From the NCBI RefSeq assembly GCF_963678635.1, contig NC_087062.1, positions 12,382,670-12,446,669 of the forward strand: a stretch of 64,000 nt of DNA, in the 5' to 3' direction. Made by a program: the position numbers and the translations under genes. A model generated the notes under the pieces. That model was not told where the DNA came from, made no database searches, and worked only from the letters and a program-made list of their open reading frames with translations. Positions 1 through 11,782 of this stretch are shown one piece after another; position 1 is the first letter of the stretch; the number at the start of each line of letters is the position of its first letter. The stretch comes from Symsagittifera roscoffensis. Its lineage: Eukaryota; Xenacoelomorpha; Acoela; Convolutidae.

Positions 1-1554
1 AATATACCTAGTAGTTTTTTGTTACCAGTTTTGTATTGTGAGTTGTTTCTGTTATACTGAAAAAAAAACAAGTGTGTGGCTTCAACCAGGTAAAAGTTTG
101 TGCATGCTTAATCGTTGATGAATTCCTGTAAAGGTTAAAAGTTGGTTAATACGTTTTCTAAGTTGATGGAAATTAATGCGTAAAATTCCCGTTTTCAGAT
201 AAAATTTGAAAAATTATATCAAAATGGCTGTTTGATATGTCAAAAATTGTCTTAGAAAAATTATTCATGCGAGCGCATGAATCATTAATTATGTCGAAAG
301 TCAAAACGAGACAACTAATCAAAATCCATTTGAAGCCGTTCACTTTTTTACAAACAAGCTTGCACATGTTTTTTGTTGAATCGACATGGTTCATATGCGG
401 AGCTGAAGCTTGAAGTAAATATGCTTCAAGCTTGTGGAAGCCCTGGAAAAGTCAAGACCAGATCTGAGGGACAAGATCTGATTTTACAGCAGAGTTCGCA
501 ACGGGTACTGACTAAAACAGATTTTTTTTGGACTTAGTTGTTTTTGATACCCCTAATTGTCGTAACGGAGATACTTTTATTTCTATATCGTCAAGTTTTG
601 GTTTTTTCTTTGATACTTCTTTAAAAATATATCTTTGAAGGATGTTGCTCAAAACTGTCTTACATGGAAACACAGTCCTTCTTCTCCCGCTTCCCGGAGG
701 AAATCCATTCGATCGACACGGTTGATGATATGAAAACAACTGAGATTAAGACTAGAAACAAGCTGAATTTTTTGGATAACATTTTGTTTTAGTCGGATTT
801 CTGCTATTGTAAGGAATAATTACAATTAACTGTTTAACAAACCGCTGTGCAGAACGTTTTTTCTTACTGGTAAGTTCGTCTGACTATTCTCCTATTCTTA
901 TAGCATAACTGATGAAACATACCAGCTGCTGAAATTCGTTTGGTTTTTCGTCTGAGAGAAAATGACGACAGCTAAAATTGGGTTAATTTTTTACCTCAAA
1001 AAACAATCCGCCTGCTAAAATTGGGCCAGTTGTACTGAAAAGGACGCCAAAAACTGCTTAAATTTTTATTTAAAAAGAGAGGGGGGTACGGGGGCAAGTG
1101 TGTTCTTATGTATTCTCTTAGACGATGATTTTATGCACACCAAAGAAACAGATGCGCGACATGGATTTTAGAAACAAAAGCTTTATTTTGTTGTTGCTGA
1201 TAGATTAATTAGAAAATTGGGATGTTTTTTTACTTAAAAGAAATGATCACACGATGGACTCAGAAATGCTGAAGATGTTTAAAAGGAGTTCAGTGGGAAT
1301 GCATATTTAGTGATTACCAAGAACTGAAATAATTTAGTCTGAAATTATTGGCGAAAAACTTACTAAACACTAAAATTATCAGGTGCTATAAAGCATCAAG
1401 ATTCTAAGGTATCAGAACCCTTTCTTTGAACCGTAAATAAACAAAAAGGATTTTTTTTCTCAAGTTTTATAAAATGCCAAAAGGAAACAAAACTGCTCGT
1501 ATCAGGGCGAAGCCCTGAATGTTCCGACTGCCTTTTAAGGTTTATGGAGCAGCA
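1..1554. other. AT-rich noncoding DNA
   Basis: No open frame here looks like a protein: the short frames are low-complexity and lack recognisable motifs. A small perfect hairpin with 7-bp arms and a GAA loop lies at 1502-1518, just before the duplicated block that follows. Nothing else in this stretch could be supported. Confidence 0.6.
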
Positions 1555-2250
1555 GTAACAAATCAATTATAGCAAATAAGCTTCGTTCAACCAATTTGGA
1601 ACGATTTATAAGACGGATTAAATCTCCGCTTACGCGTTAATAGCGCGAATTATATCGCGCGTTAATTGTCCCAAATTGGTCAAAATGGCAATATTTAAAC
1701 CCTCATAACTTTACGAAAAATGATCACAGGTGAAATATCTTTTCAAATTTAAGCTCAAGACAACAATACCTTTTGAATGATAAAAAAAATTCTGTCAAAA
1801 ATGGCTAGTTAAAAAGTCGAAATTTGTCTGAAGAAAAAAAAAAACCCACCCCGAGCACAAATATTCCGTTACTTTCGTATCGAAAGTCGGAACAAAAAGA
1901 TAGATTTCGTTCCTTGTAACAAATCAATTATGGAAAATAAGCTTCGGTCAACCAATTTGGAACGATTTATACGGATTAAATCTCCGCTTACGCGTTAATA
2001 GCGCGAATTATATCGCACGTTAATTGCCCCAAATTGGTCAAAATGGCAATCTTTAAACCCTCATAACTTTACGAAAAATGATCACAGGTGAAATATCTTT
2101 TCAAATTTAAGCTTAGGACAACAATAGCTTTTAAATGATATAAAAAATTCCGTCAAAAATGGCTAGTTAAAAAGTCGAATATTGTCTGCAAAAAAAAAAC
2201 TCACCCCGAGCACAAATATTCCGTTACTTTCGTATCGAAAGTCGGAACAA
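1555..2250. repeat. Tandem duplication, about 340 bp x2
   Basis: Two near-identical blocks lie at 1555-1896 and 1916-2250 (period about 361 bp). Each holds a GC-rich inverted motif, for example gcgcga (1643-1648) facing tcgcgc (1655-1660), and ends with the palindrome ctttcgtatcgaaag before cggaacaa. The blocks differ by scattered substitutions and small indels, so the duplication is not brand new. The internal hairpins suggest a short non-autonomous element (MITE-like), but no terminal inverted repeats or target duplication were found, so this stays a local duplication. Confidence 0.75.
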
Positions 2251-3160
2251 TAAAATTCAAAATTTTATCAACGTATTGATGTAAATAAGAACAAAATCTG
2301 CTTGGTCTCGAAGTTTTTCAGTTTTATAAAAAGCAAATTTTTGAACAAATTGCCATTTTGTCTCATAGAGTATTCCTCTTTTTTCCCTCATCCGAAAAAA
2401 AACTGATCTGCTTTTTACATCTGCTACATAGTTGACAGCACAGATTTGTTGCTTAATATATGGTTTTCCGTTTTGCCCTTCTTCATTCTTCATTTAATTT
2501 TTTCCAACTGATCGAAAATCAAGGTAATATTTAAACTTGGATTTTCATAGTTTGGTGATGCAAAAACTATCAAAAAAAGAAAAAGGGAAAGTTGTGATAT
2601 AATTTCAAAAAGTCTCACTTTTGAGTTTTGAAAAACGATTATAGATCATAATTGAAGATATCAGTACCTATCGGTTTGTCTATTTGAGAAATGAAAAGGA
2701 TTTGTTTGTCTGTCTTATTTTTACGTAGAAACAGTGAAGTTTGCGCATACAGTTTTTGGTTGCAAAAAAAATATCCAGCCAAAAACGCACACAAATACAC
2801 CACATCCAAAGACGTCGCGTGCTAAGCCAACCATAGCTAGAAAAATCTATTTTTGTTTCATCACTCTAGCACGAATCAAAATTAGAATACTTTCAGTAGC
2901 TGACTTTATAAATGTCGTTTGATATGAAAATGTTAGTACAACCGTGAGCGCGGCAAGTTAGCTACAAAAATATGGTTCAAACATTACCGCAAGAGTTTGA
3001 GACTTCGAGCACTTCAGGAATTTTTCAGCCTCAATTTCTTCAAATCGCAATTGATAGGAAACAAACTTTTCGACAAAAACAATACGAACAATTTTCAGCA
3101 AAAAAGCCCATGATTCAGCTATATTTTTAGTTTAAAGACCTTTTTTTTAAGTATTACAAT
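2251..3160. other. AT-rich noncoding DNA
   Basis: Only short unrelated open frames of 62-78 codons with no motif, in A/T-rich sequence. I see no gene, RNA or regulatory signal. Confidence 0.5.
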
Positions 3161-3164
3161 TATA

Positions 3165-3445
3165 ATCAGATTATCATTTATAATAATCGTGATTATAGCA
3201 ATGATAATCACAATAACACCCATAGTAAAAATCATAAACAATCATAATGATGATGACAACCATCATATTGATCAAAATCATAACCATAACTCAACAACAG
3301 TTAAAAAACTCTAGTAATCATTATCACAATCGTTATCATAATCTTAATGATGGTCACAAAAATAGTCAAATTAACCATTATCATAATTCATCATAATCAA
3401 TTTAATCATCATAATAGTCATCATTATGTTCATAATCATTATAAT
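3165..3445. repeat. Degenerate ATC/AAT trinucleotide-like microsatellite
   Basis: About 280 bp of imperfect aatcat / ataatcat / catcat iterations. The open frame across part of it (3347-3556) is rich in His, Asn and Ile only because of the repeat, so it is not called a gene. Confidence 0.75.
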
Positions 3446-3951
3446 TTAAAAAGTGTATTTTTTGTGCAGTTTTTTGGATTCAAAATCTTGATTTTCACCC
3501 AACAAGCTTTAGAAAGTAATTTGTGCAAAGACCGATTATGTTGTTTGTGGGCGTAAACTTGTGCAGTTTTTTTATACAATGCAGTGGTTTACCGAATCGA
3601 AACTCGATTTTTCTCAAACAACTGGGTTTTTTTTGTTTACAATAATTTGAGCAACAATTTAACTAAATCAAGCATAGTTTTTGATATTGGAAACAACATA
3701 AAAATATTGTGCAGCTTACTCTTAATTGATTTTTGCAACAACTGAGAAAAAAAACAAGCTACAAAAAGATAGTTCGAGTTTAAAAGTGTCAAAAATTCTT
3801 GCCATTGACTTACATAAAAATAAATTCTCATCATTTGAAAAACTTTTTAATTGATTCAACAGTATCACATCAAATTTGACCAAGCGCTACAACATTTAAA
3901 TGCAAAAAAACTGTCCGCAAAAATTAGAAATTTTCAATTAAGGCTACAGAA
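3446..3951. other. AT-rich noncoding DNA
   Basis: No recognisable coding sequence or structure. A minus-strand frame at 3637-3834 is hydrophobic only because of poly-T runs. Confidence 0.5.
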
Positions 3952-4721
3952 CATCAGGAAAAAAATCGTAAATTTTAGAAAATGAACGTTTAAATTTATT
4001 TGTGCTGTTAAGTCTAAATTTGATTAATTAATTCTTGTAGTAAATTCATCGCATTTTAACCTTTTATTTACTTCAATTTACTAATTAATTTTCATGCAAC
4101 ACTTCTATGGAAGAGCAAAGTATAACCAAAATTTAACAGCTGGAAATCAGTCGGCTGTTTTTTGCTCTTTTTTCATTATTTTCGCCTTTGATCTTTCTGA
4201 CCTTCAAATACTAAATGAAAATTCTCTAAAAACAAAAATACAGTCGCTTAGATAGAGATAAGTCTGAAGAGGAAAACTTATTCGAATAAAACAAAACAAC
4301 CGTGCATTATATTATCAAACACTAAAATTTAGAAATCAAACATCAGAAAAAAAATCGTAAATTTTGGAAAATGAACGTTAAAATTTATTTGTGCTGTTAA
4401 GTCTAAATTTGATTAATTAATTCTTGTAGTAAATTCATCGCATTTTAACCATTTATTTACTTCAATTTACAAATTAATTTTCATGTAACACTTCTATGGA
4501 AGAGCAAAGTTTAACCAAAATTTAACAGCTGGAAATCAGTCGGCTTTTTTCTGCTCTTTTTTCATTAGTTTCGCCTTTGATCTTTCTGACCTTCAAATAC
4601 TAAATGAAAATTCTCTAAAAACAAAAATACAGTCGCTTAGATAGAGATAAGTCTGAAGAGGAATATTTATTCGAATAAAACAAAACAACCGTTCATTATA
4701 TCATCAAACACTAAAATTTGG
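3952..4721. repeat. Direct tandem duplication, about 385 bp x2
   Basis: Block 3952-4333 is repeated at 4341-4721 (offset 389 bp), from catcagraaaaaa through to caaacactaaaattt. Copies differ by a few substitutions. There is no coding content. The structure fits unequal exchange or replication slippage rather than a mobile element. Confidence 0.8.
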
Positions 4722-4739
4722 AAAATTCCATACATACTT

Positions 4740-5130
4740 CATTCGAAAATCTGTATTAAAAAACCGAATTTGGCAAAAGAAAAAAACAGTTACAGAAAAA
4801 CAATTTAGAAAAAAAAGAAAATTATAGCTATTCAACAGAAAAAAAAACTGTTTTGCAGAAAAATTATTCAACAGAAAAAGAACTTTTTTTTTGAAGAAAA
4901 AAGTTATTTCTAGCAGAACATATTTATCAGCAGAAAAACAGGTAGTCATTGCTTGATCGAATCAGACGAGCAAACAAAATAAATTTGGGAAAGGAAAAAA
5001 ACTGTTTTGCAGAAAAATTATTCAACAGAAAAAGAACTTTTTTTTGAAGAACTTTTTATTTGCAGAAGAAAGTTATGCAGCAGAAAAAAGGAAATTAGTT
5101 TGCAGAAAAAGATAGTTATCTCAGCACTGT
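4740..5130. repeat. Degenerate cagaaaaa-type tandem repeats
   Basis: Dozens of spaced gcagaaaaa / cagaaaaa units. Within them a block of about 65 bp near 4842-4905 is repeated at about 4996-5060 (154 bp apart). The opposite-strand frame (4704-4949) is Phe/Leu-rich as a by-product. Confidence 0.7.
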
Positions 5131-5212
5131 AATTAAATTATTTAGCAGAAATACAGAATCTGAAATCAAATACTGTCCGTCCAATTATCAGTAACTTGCA
5201 TCCATTTTAACC

Positions 5213-6235
5213 ATGTCAAGCAAAAAACTTAGCCAAGAAGAATTTAATGGACTTCAAAAATCAGCATCATACAAGATTTACTCCGATTTGTACGGCCAAA
5301 AGGAAGATTATCGTAAAATAATGGAGCTTATTGGGAAAACATCGGAAGCAGACAAGGTTGGCAAACTACAGTCAACATCGACGAAAGCAAAAGAAGTATA
5401 AAAAAATGGGAAACTTTTTGCCTTTTCCTGTACCAGAGGAGTGTGTAAACTTAATTTTGGGTTCAAGTATAATCGCTAGGGTAGAAACTGAAACTTTCAC
5501 CAATGATACGATTGTTCATGCATACAGGGGTAGCTCCACTGAGGAGAAAATAAAAGTCCCTGACCAATATAGTGACAAAAAAATTTAAGTGTGTGATAAT
5601 CCAGATGGGACAAACTCCATCTTAAAAAAATTTACTCAACGCTTGATGAACTTAGCGCCAAATCTGAAAAACTTATCGCTTTAATAACTGCAAAATTTTT
5701 TACCAGATTCGATTGTTATTTGCGAATTACCACCAATACTTAACAATGATGATGCTAATGACAAAATTGATCATTATAATCCTTTTCTGAATGAAATGTA
5801 TGGTTCAACGACGGGATTTGAGGTGCTAAATCTAAATTCAAACATCAAAAGCTTGGAGAGCTATCAGAGTTTATATTTTGACACTAGAAACCTGAACGAT
5901 GAATTAGGTATACCATTCTTGCGTAATTGCATCGGCTCATACGTGTTCAAACACTCAAGTAAACTCCCGAGGGTAAAACCAGCCCCTGATTATACTGGAA
6001 AAGCAAATTCCAGCCAAAAATCGCTTTCCAATTATCAACATAAAATGTTTGTAGTTCTACCAATAGACCCTATGGTAACAATCGCATGCACCCATATGGC
6101 CGACAAACTGGTCATGGCCGACAAGCTGGTCAAAATAATTTCAACAACAACTCATGGGGCTGTGATAGTAATTGTAACCATAATCTGAATCGTAACCGGC
6201 AGTCATTTAACTACTCGCAAGGTTTTATTTATTAA
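5213..6235 (+). pseudogene. LINE ORF1 remnant, SGNH/GDSL esterase-like
   Basis: Three frame segments make up this remnant: 5213-5401 (start ATG, charged N-terminus), a second frame up to 5588, and 5796-6188 with its context. Block I of an SGNH hydrolase is visible as LILGSSII, which keeps the serine of the usual GDS motif. Later come VICELPPI, a block resembling the GxND/N-containing region, and YFDTRNLNDELGIPFLRNC, the C-terminal block. In that last block the expected Asp-x-x-His reads Asp-x-x-Asn, so the catalytic His appears lost. ORF1 of CR1-like LINEs binds nucleic acid or lipid and is thought to assist the RNP. Here it is broken by at least two frameshifts and stops, so it is not functional. 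Confidence 0.65.
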
Positions 6236-6524
6236 GTAATGCTAGTTAAGACTATCTTTTTGATAAACGACTGTTATTTGTAATTTTAACTATAATTGTT
6301 CTACAAAGCAATATGCTGTTACTTTTTGCCTTAACTAGCATTTCTGTCATCAGCTTCTGCGAAAGCGATCAATCTGTAGCTTATGAGGTACTGAATAAAA
6401 GAAAATGAAAATATCTTTTTCCATGGGTTGCCGCAATATATTCGAACAAACATTATTGCACTATACTTAATAGTATAAGCTATTACTATTACAATTATTA
6501 TATAAAAACACAAGCAAGACTTAT

Positions 6525-7678
6525 AAAAAACAAGAAAGGTCCCTTCATAAAACTCTTCTAACATCAGAGGATATCCACCCAAATCCAGGACCCTTCATGG
6601 AAGTCAGTCAAATAAAGAAAAAACTGGAAAACTACAACAACAACTTAAAAGTACTACATCTTAATTGTAGAAGTTTAGCTAGAAAGCGTTCAGATCTCAA
6701 AAACTTATCAAAGTTTTTAATGATAATACAATTTTTGGATTTTCCGAAACATGGTTCAATGATACAAATGACGATAAACTATGGGCCATAGACAATGACA
6801 AACATAAACTGTTCCAATGTGATAGAATTTATGAACCAAGTAAAAAATTGAAGGGTGGAGGGGTCATGTTACTGGTTCCTAAAAAGTTAAACCCAAAAGT
6901 AAGACGTGACTTAAACAACATGCACAAAAAGTATGATAGCATCTGGATAGAATTTAAAGCCGGACTCAACAAAAATGATAGAACCACTCTATAAAACCTA
7001 GCTTACAATCCTAATAGAAACAACAAAACAGACTTCTTAGAAGATCTAGCCAAATCAATTGATCATGCACAGTCATTTAATTCAAACCTAACTGTACTAG
7101 GAGATTACAACCTCAACTATCTCAACGAAGACGACAAACAGTCTTCAGATACCATCGTAATACCATATAATCTGGACGTCACTAACAAATTAACACCTAC
7201 TCACTCAAAAGCACTAATTGACTATGTTATCACCGACCTAGGCATAAAAGATCTAACAAATAATTCAATAGTATTCACACCACCAATTAAGACCGACCAC
7301 CAAGCAACAGCATTCATTACAGAACTTAAGCTGAACAAGAATGTAGGACCAATCAAACGTAAAATACATGACAAATCCAATTACTCCAATAACAAATTCA
7401 AACGAAAACTATCAGCTACAAATTGGAGAAGTTTCTATAGCAATAATAATCCCGAAATAATGCTCGACATCTTCACATATAACATTGCTGACACCATTAA
7501 AATATGTGCCCCACAGAAGACTATTTTCATTTGCAACGGCAAACCAAAGGTAAACTACGAAGATGATAAATTTATATCCCAACTGATTAACTCGAAAAAA
7601 AAGCGAACGCGAAAAATGGAGTATAATAAACGATACAAGAAACTCAAAAAAATCTTCCAACCTCATTCCATTACTTAG
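6525..7678 (+). pseudogene. LINE ORF2 N-terminus: 2A-like motif and APE-type endonuclease
   Basis: Frame 6525-6790 contains LLTS-E-DIHPNPGP (motif at 6570-6593) followed at once by an ATG at 6597 and the first endonuclease block LKVLHLNCRSL. A frameshift near 6720 moves the rest to another frame: GFSETW (catalytic Glu block), GGGVMLLV, LGDYNLNY (Asp/Asn block), YVITD and KTDHQA (the final Asp-His pair). One in-frame stop lies at about 6991-6993. The domain nicks target DNA to prime reverse transcription. The key residues survive but the frame does not, so the protein is dead. Confidence 0.75.
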
Positions 7679-7879
7679 AAACTCCTTCGGCGATTTCATA
7701 ACCAATAATTTACAGATGGCGAACCTGCTAAATTACAAGTTCTCAAATCTTGGATGCTTTTATGAGAAAAATTCAAAAATCAGGCAAAGTCCACCGACTG
7801 CTACATGCAAAATTCGAAATAATTAATAAATTTTCATTCCGATTCATCACATCAGCTAAATGTAAAAAATAAAAACATA

Positions 7880-8780
7880 ATTTAAATTGTCAAAAGGCAC
7901 CAGGTCCATATAAAATTCCAGCCTGGGCATTGAAGGATGGCTGCAATGAAATATACACACATTTGACATTTCTATACAATGAGTTTTTGAAAAACAAGAC
8001 ATATCCTTGCAAGCTCAAAAAAGCAATTGTCACACCATTATACAAAAAAGAAGATCCAGAACTACCAGAAAACTATAGGCCTATCTCTATAACTGGGGCT
8101 CTCTCAAAAGTTTTTGAAAAATTGTTATATAAACAAATCAACGAATATCTGATATCCCAAAAATTACTAAGTAATACCCAATTTGGGTTCAGAACATCAT
8201 ATTCAACAATCGACGCTATTCTTTATTGCACTGAAGCATTCAGAAAAGCAATAGACAACAACAAAACTGTAGCATGTTCCTTACTGGTTCTCTCTAAAGC
8301 ATTTGATTCTATTGATCATATTTATCTTAAACAGAAACTAAAAGGGTTAAGTTTTTCCGAAGCAGCTATAGAAATGATCGATTCCTTTATCACCAACCGA
8401 AGCCAGAAAACAATTGTTAACAACACTAAAAACTTGCTGCGATCGTGCAAAATACGACTCATCTTCAGACTTGAAGCTAAAACACAATATATTACCAGTA
8501 ACAATGTTTCTGGACTATAAAATTTTGTGTCACTTTTGGAAAATACAACATCAATTATTGCCAGCCTATTATAACATTGAGTATGATAACCACCAAATAG
8601 ATATTAAAACAAAAAAACAAAAAAATATATTTCGGCGACAGATACAATGAGCAATACATGAAAATTCCTTCTTTAAAAAGTCCGTCATAACCTGGAACAA
8701 ACTAACAGATGATAAAGTCATCTTTAAAGACATAGTAACATACAGAAAAGCAAAGATAAAATTCAAGAATTTTTATTAAT
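7880..8780 (+). pseudogene. LINE ORF2 reverse transcriptase, palm deleted, and C-terminus
   Basis: The longest open part is 7930-8520. It begins with KAPGP-type finger sequence and continues with VTPLYKK, NYRPISITGALSKVFEK, LLSNTQFGFR and the motif A region LLVLSKAFDSIDH. The usual motif A is LDLSKAFD; here the first Asp, the catalytic metal ligand, is Val (codon GTT at 8287-8289). After SFITNRSQKTIVNN the frame jumps to C-terminal sequence, so about 250 residues including the YADD box are missing. Frame 8414-8650 and its continuation carry the family's terminal region (FFKKSVITWNKLT). The element therefore has two independent lesions against polymerase activity. Confidence 0.75.
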
Positions 8781-8998
8781 TATTATTTAAAGAAGACCCC
8801 TCTGTGGCAACTCATGGTAAAGTTTCATGGAAAAGCTTCAAGTTTATATAATAACATTTATATATAAACCACCTTGAAGCTCTCAGGTGAAAAGTAATCA
8901 TCGATAATTGTAATAGATTTTGTTTTGTTAATTGTTATTGTAACTATGTGTATCTAATGATGTTATAATATTTTTATGAACTGATAGAAAAAAAAAAC
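8781..8998 (+). other. 3' untranslated region of the CR1-like LINE
   Basis: After the stop of the C-terminal tail comes a non-coding tract with a palindromic block: agcttcaag (8833-8841) faces ccttgaagct (8872-8881) across a tatata stretch. It ends with ctgatag and an A-run. The hairpin may be the RNA end recognised by the element's RT; that is inference. Confidence 0.5.
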
Positions 8999-9214
8999 AC
9001 GAAAACATTCGACATACACTTGTGTATTGAAATTAATTTCGATGTGCAATTAAACTGTTTTTTTTTCGTGCGATTTTCGTTTGCAGATGCACAAACTAAA
9101 ACCTAGGGGATGCACAAACTATAGTCTCTATTAATAAATGATTTCACTAGGCATGCAACTGAGCTCAGTCAACCTAAGCAATCAATACCTCATTTTTATA
9201 ACTAGGCTTGAGAT

Positions 9215-9262
9215 AAACCTTTTTCATTCGTTTATTTTCAAATAAACGAATGAAAAAGGTTT
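9215..9262. repeat. Perfect inverted repeat, 21-bp arms, 6-nt spacer
   Basis: Left arm 9215-9235 and right arm 9242-9262 are exact reverse complements around tttcaa. Pairing can extend 2 more bp into the spacer, leaving a 2-nt loop. No coding sequence surrounds it. This could be a cruciform, a structured transcript or a fold-back relic. Confidence 0.9.
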
Positions 9263-10740
9263 TTATGTGGCGTCGTTTATCAAATCAAAATTTGATGGTT
9301 GAGAACTCAATATTAACGTAGTTTTTGTTTTCACAACGTTTAATTCAAAATGGAATTAAACTTTCTTAGCTTCGACTCATGTCTAAGCGCAAATAAAATA
9401 TTGAAAAAGCGGTCAATCCGAGTTCAATTAGTTAGGAATCAAAAACAACAATCGTCAATTACAAACACGGACAAGGATAGCCGGTTACTGTGCAACTGAG
9501 CCGGTTACAAGCGTAGAATGTTCCGACCAGTATCAAAAAAACACAACACATTTTTTTATTCAATCTAGTGTGGCGTCATAAAAGTATCTGAGCAAAAAAG
9601 TTGAGCTTAGGCATTTTCGTCAGTCATTGGAAAACATTTTTTGAAGACAAATAACCAGAAAAACAAAAAAATTCAAAAAAATCATTTTTTTATTTTACAA
9701 AACTTTCTTACCAAGTTTTTGAAGATTTTGAATCGTAAGGTGAAGCTCCAAAAAACTACAAAAATAACTTCAATTGTGTAAAACTAAATTTTAAAGCTCA
9801 AATCAAGCATAAATATGCTTATGTAAGCTTGGTCACTCGCTCGAAATTAGACTAATGTAAGCCTGCTCACTCGCTCGAAATTTTTTAAATGTTGTTTGAA
9901 TCACGACTGATTAGGCTTTAATATGATATATCACACAACCCAGTCCGACGATTGTTTATGCTAGCTGATTTTGCGTGGAAAAAAAACTGAAACATACCCC
10001 AATGCAAAACTAAATCCCATTTTTAATGGTGGGAACAAAAACAACAAAATAACTTTCATCCAAAGAAAGATTTTTAAGTGAATTTATCCTTGAAAAAATT
10101 AATTCAATTGTTAAAATTTATGTATATTTGCTGATGTTTTTTCTTTTTTCAATAAAAAAAAAATAAGTTATTTGCTGAGACTGTACAAACTTCTGAAAAA
10201 CCCTTGATATTTAAAATTCGAACCTGGTTGGTTGATATCAAAAGTTTTGAAAGTTCCGCATTAAGTAGAGCTTGGTTCTTATTTGTTGATATCAAATTTT
10301 TTGAACAATCCATGGTAAGTTGGGCTCTGATTTATTGGTGTCAACGTTTTTGAAAGTTACACGATAAGTAACACTTCATTATGATCAGTTAAAATAAAAA
10401 CTTTTGAAATATCTAAGATAAGTAAAGCTCAATTATGAATGATTGTATCGAAATATTTAAAAAGTTTTTGATAAGAACAGCTCCATTCTGATTGAATAAT
10501 TTTTTACTCAGCGCCGCTAACTAGGATAAAATCCATTCTAAAATTTCTTCGCATTAAATGACAATTGGCCAAGAAACTTGCAGAAATGTTTGATTTACTT
10601 TTACTCATTTTGTGGGACTGTTCAAAATTGAAATAAATCTCCTACTAAAGTTTTTGGGCATTTTAAATCTTCCTTTTATTTCCAAACTTTTTCTTTATTT
10701 ATTTCTCTTTAAATTTTGTTTATATGATGTCACTGAATAG
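9263..10740. other. AT-rich noncoding DNA with short repeats
   Basis: No gene was recognised. A short direct repeat containing ctcactcgctcgaaat-like sequence occurs at about 9832-9845 and 9867-9880. From about 10,215 to 10,490 a degenerate unit of roughly 65-70 bp (ttgatatcaaaagttttgaa... taagtaragct) recurs four to five times. Confidence 0.5.
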
Positions 10741-10749
10741 AAACAAAAA

Positions 10750-10919
10750 AAGTTGCGTGTCTTGAGTGTGGTAGATGTCAAACACGTCAAAATGCTTCAA
10801 GATGTTCATCGTAAAACTTGTGGAGCTTTGAAGTTTCCAAATTGTGTTTTTCATAAAAATTGCAGCAAGGAACTGAACTTTCATTTCAACAAGAAGAAGT
10901 TTGGAAAATTTTGTGAGTA
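10750..10919 (+). pseudogene. Possible C2H2-type zinc-finger relic
   Basis: One frame reads CLECGRCQTRQN. A neighbouring frame reads MLQDVHRKTCGALKFPNC and then ELNFHFNKKKFG to a stop at 10919. Read across a frameshift, the Cys/His spacing resembles two adjacent C2H2 fingers (C-x2-C ... H-x3-C, then x-C ... H). No flanking exon structure or longer open frame was found. It could be a dead zinc-finger exon, a transposon fragment or chance. Confidence 0.25.
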
Positions 10920-11782
10920 GGAATTCAGTTTAAGTTGACAACCTTATCATTTTTTTTTTCAGTTTCTATATTTCATTGGTTGTTTTCGTTAGCTTTTCCA
11001 AAATTTGAGATTTTGATTGATTACTTGAACTCGAAACAAATCTAGAAACAAATCAGATACCAAGATTTTATTGCTGTTTATCATAGTAAACTTTTTTTTT
11101 AAATTTGTGTTTGAGCTACAAAAATATTCTCAATGTTTGAAATAGACATTTATCAGATTTTAAAGCTGAATGTCTTTAAAAAAAAACAGAATGAGAAAAT
11201 GACTAGGTTGAGGAGGATCTTATTAGTTTTTTCATTGCACAGTCACACCAGTGGTTTGTTGAAAAGATGGAGAAGATACAAAAACACTTCGCCTTTTTGA
11301 TGAACAAGGTGTTCAATTACAAGAATGGGCTCAGGTTGAGTGATCAATGACTTAAAAACGAACCAATGGAAAATTGTATAAATTAAAGAACTGAAGACAC
11401 GTAAAATTATAAAAATTGATTGAAACAATATGCATCAAATTTAAGAAATGCGTATTTTTTACTGATTTTTATTGTATTTCAGTAATTAACAAAAAAAACC
11501 TTCTACTTTTGAAAAAAAAACATCTTAGCTTTCCAGATAAAAATCAACAGATTTGTTTTTATTTCCAAATTTTTTGTAAAAATTCACCTATATATTCTCA
11601 TTTCTACCATTTGCTTATGTTTTTCATTTTGAATGCTTCAAGTGGTTCGAATATTCTCTCTCGCTGGGAGATTTTTCAACTTCGGACAAAAATCTAAAAT
11701 AGAAAAGTTTTTAAAATTGTTTTGTGAGAACAATGATAAAAATAACTACAAAAACTGTGAGTGCTTGAAAAACTTACAGTAA
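10920..11782. other. AT-rich noncoding DNA
   Basis: Only short composition-driven frames, for example 11416-11697, which is Phe/Lys-rich. No motif, RNA or structure was recognised. Confidence 0.5.

Larger units (their letters stand above)
5200..8998 (+). mobile_element. Decayed CR1-like non-LTR retrotransposon
   Basis: The order is an SGNH-esterase-like ORF1, a 2A-like DIHPNPGP motif, an exonuclease/endonuclease domain, a reverse transcriptase, a C-terminal WN-type tail, an untranslated 3' region and an A-run at about 8989-8998. Esterase-bearing ORF1 proteins are known from CR1-like LINEs. The copy is dead: frameshifts in ORF1 and in the endonuclease, an in-frame stop, a catalytic-residue change, and deletion of the RT palm with the YADD motif. 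Ends are approximate because no target-site duplication was recognised. Confidence 0.8.

Noticed and set aside
4704-4949. Phe-rich membrane-like protein
   Set aside because: It arises from cagaaaaa repeats read on the opposite strand.
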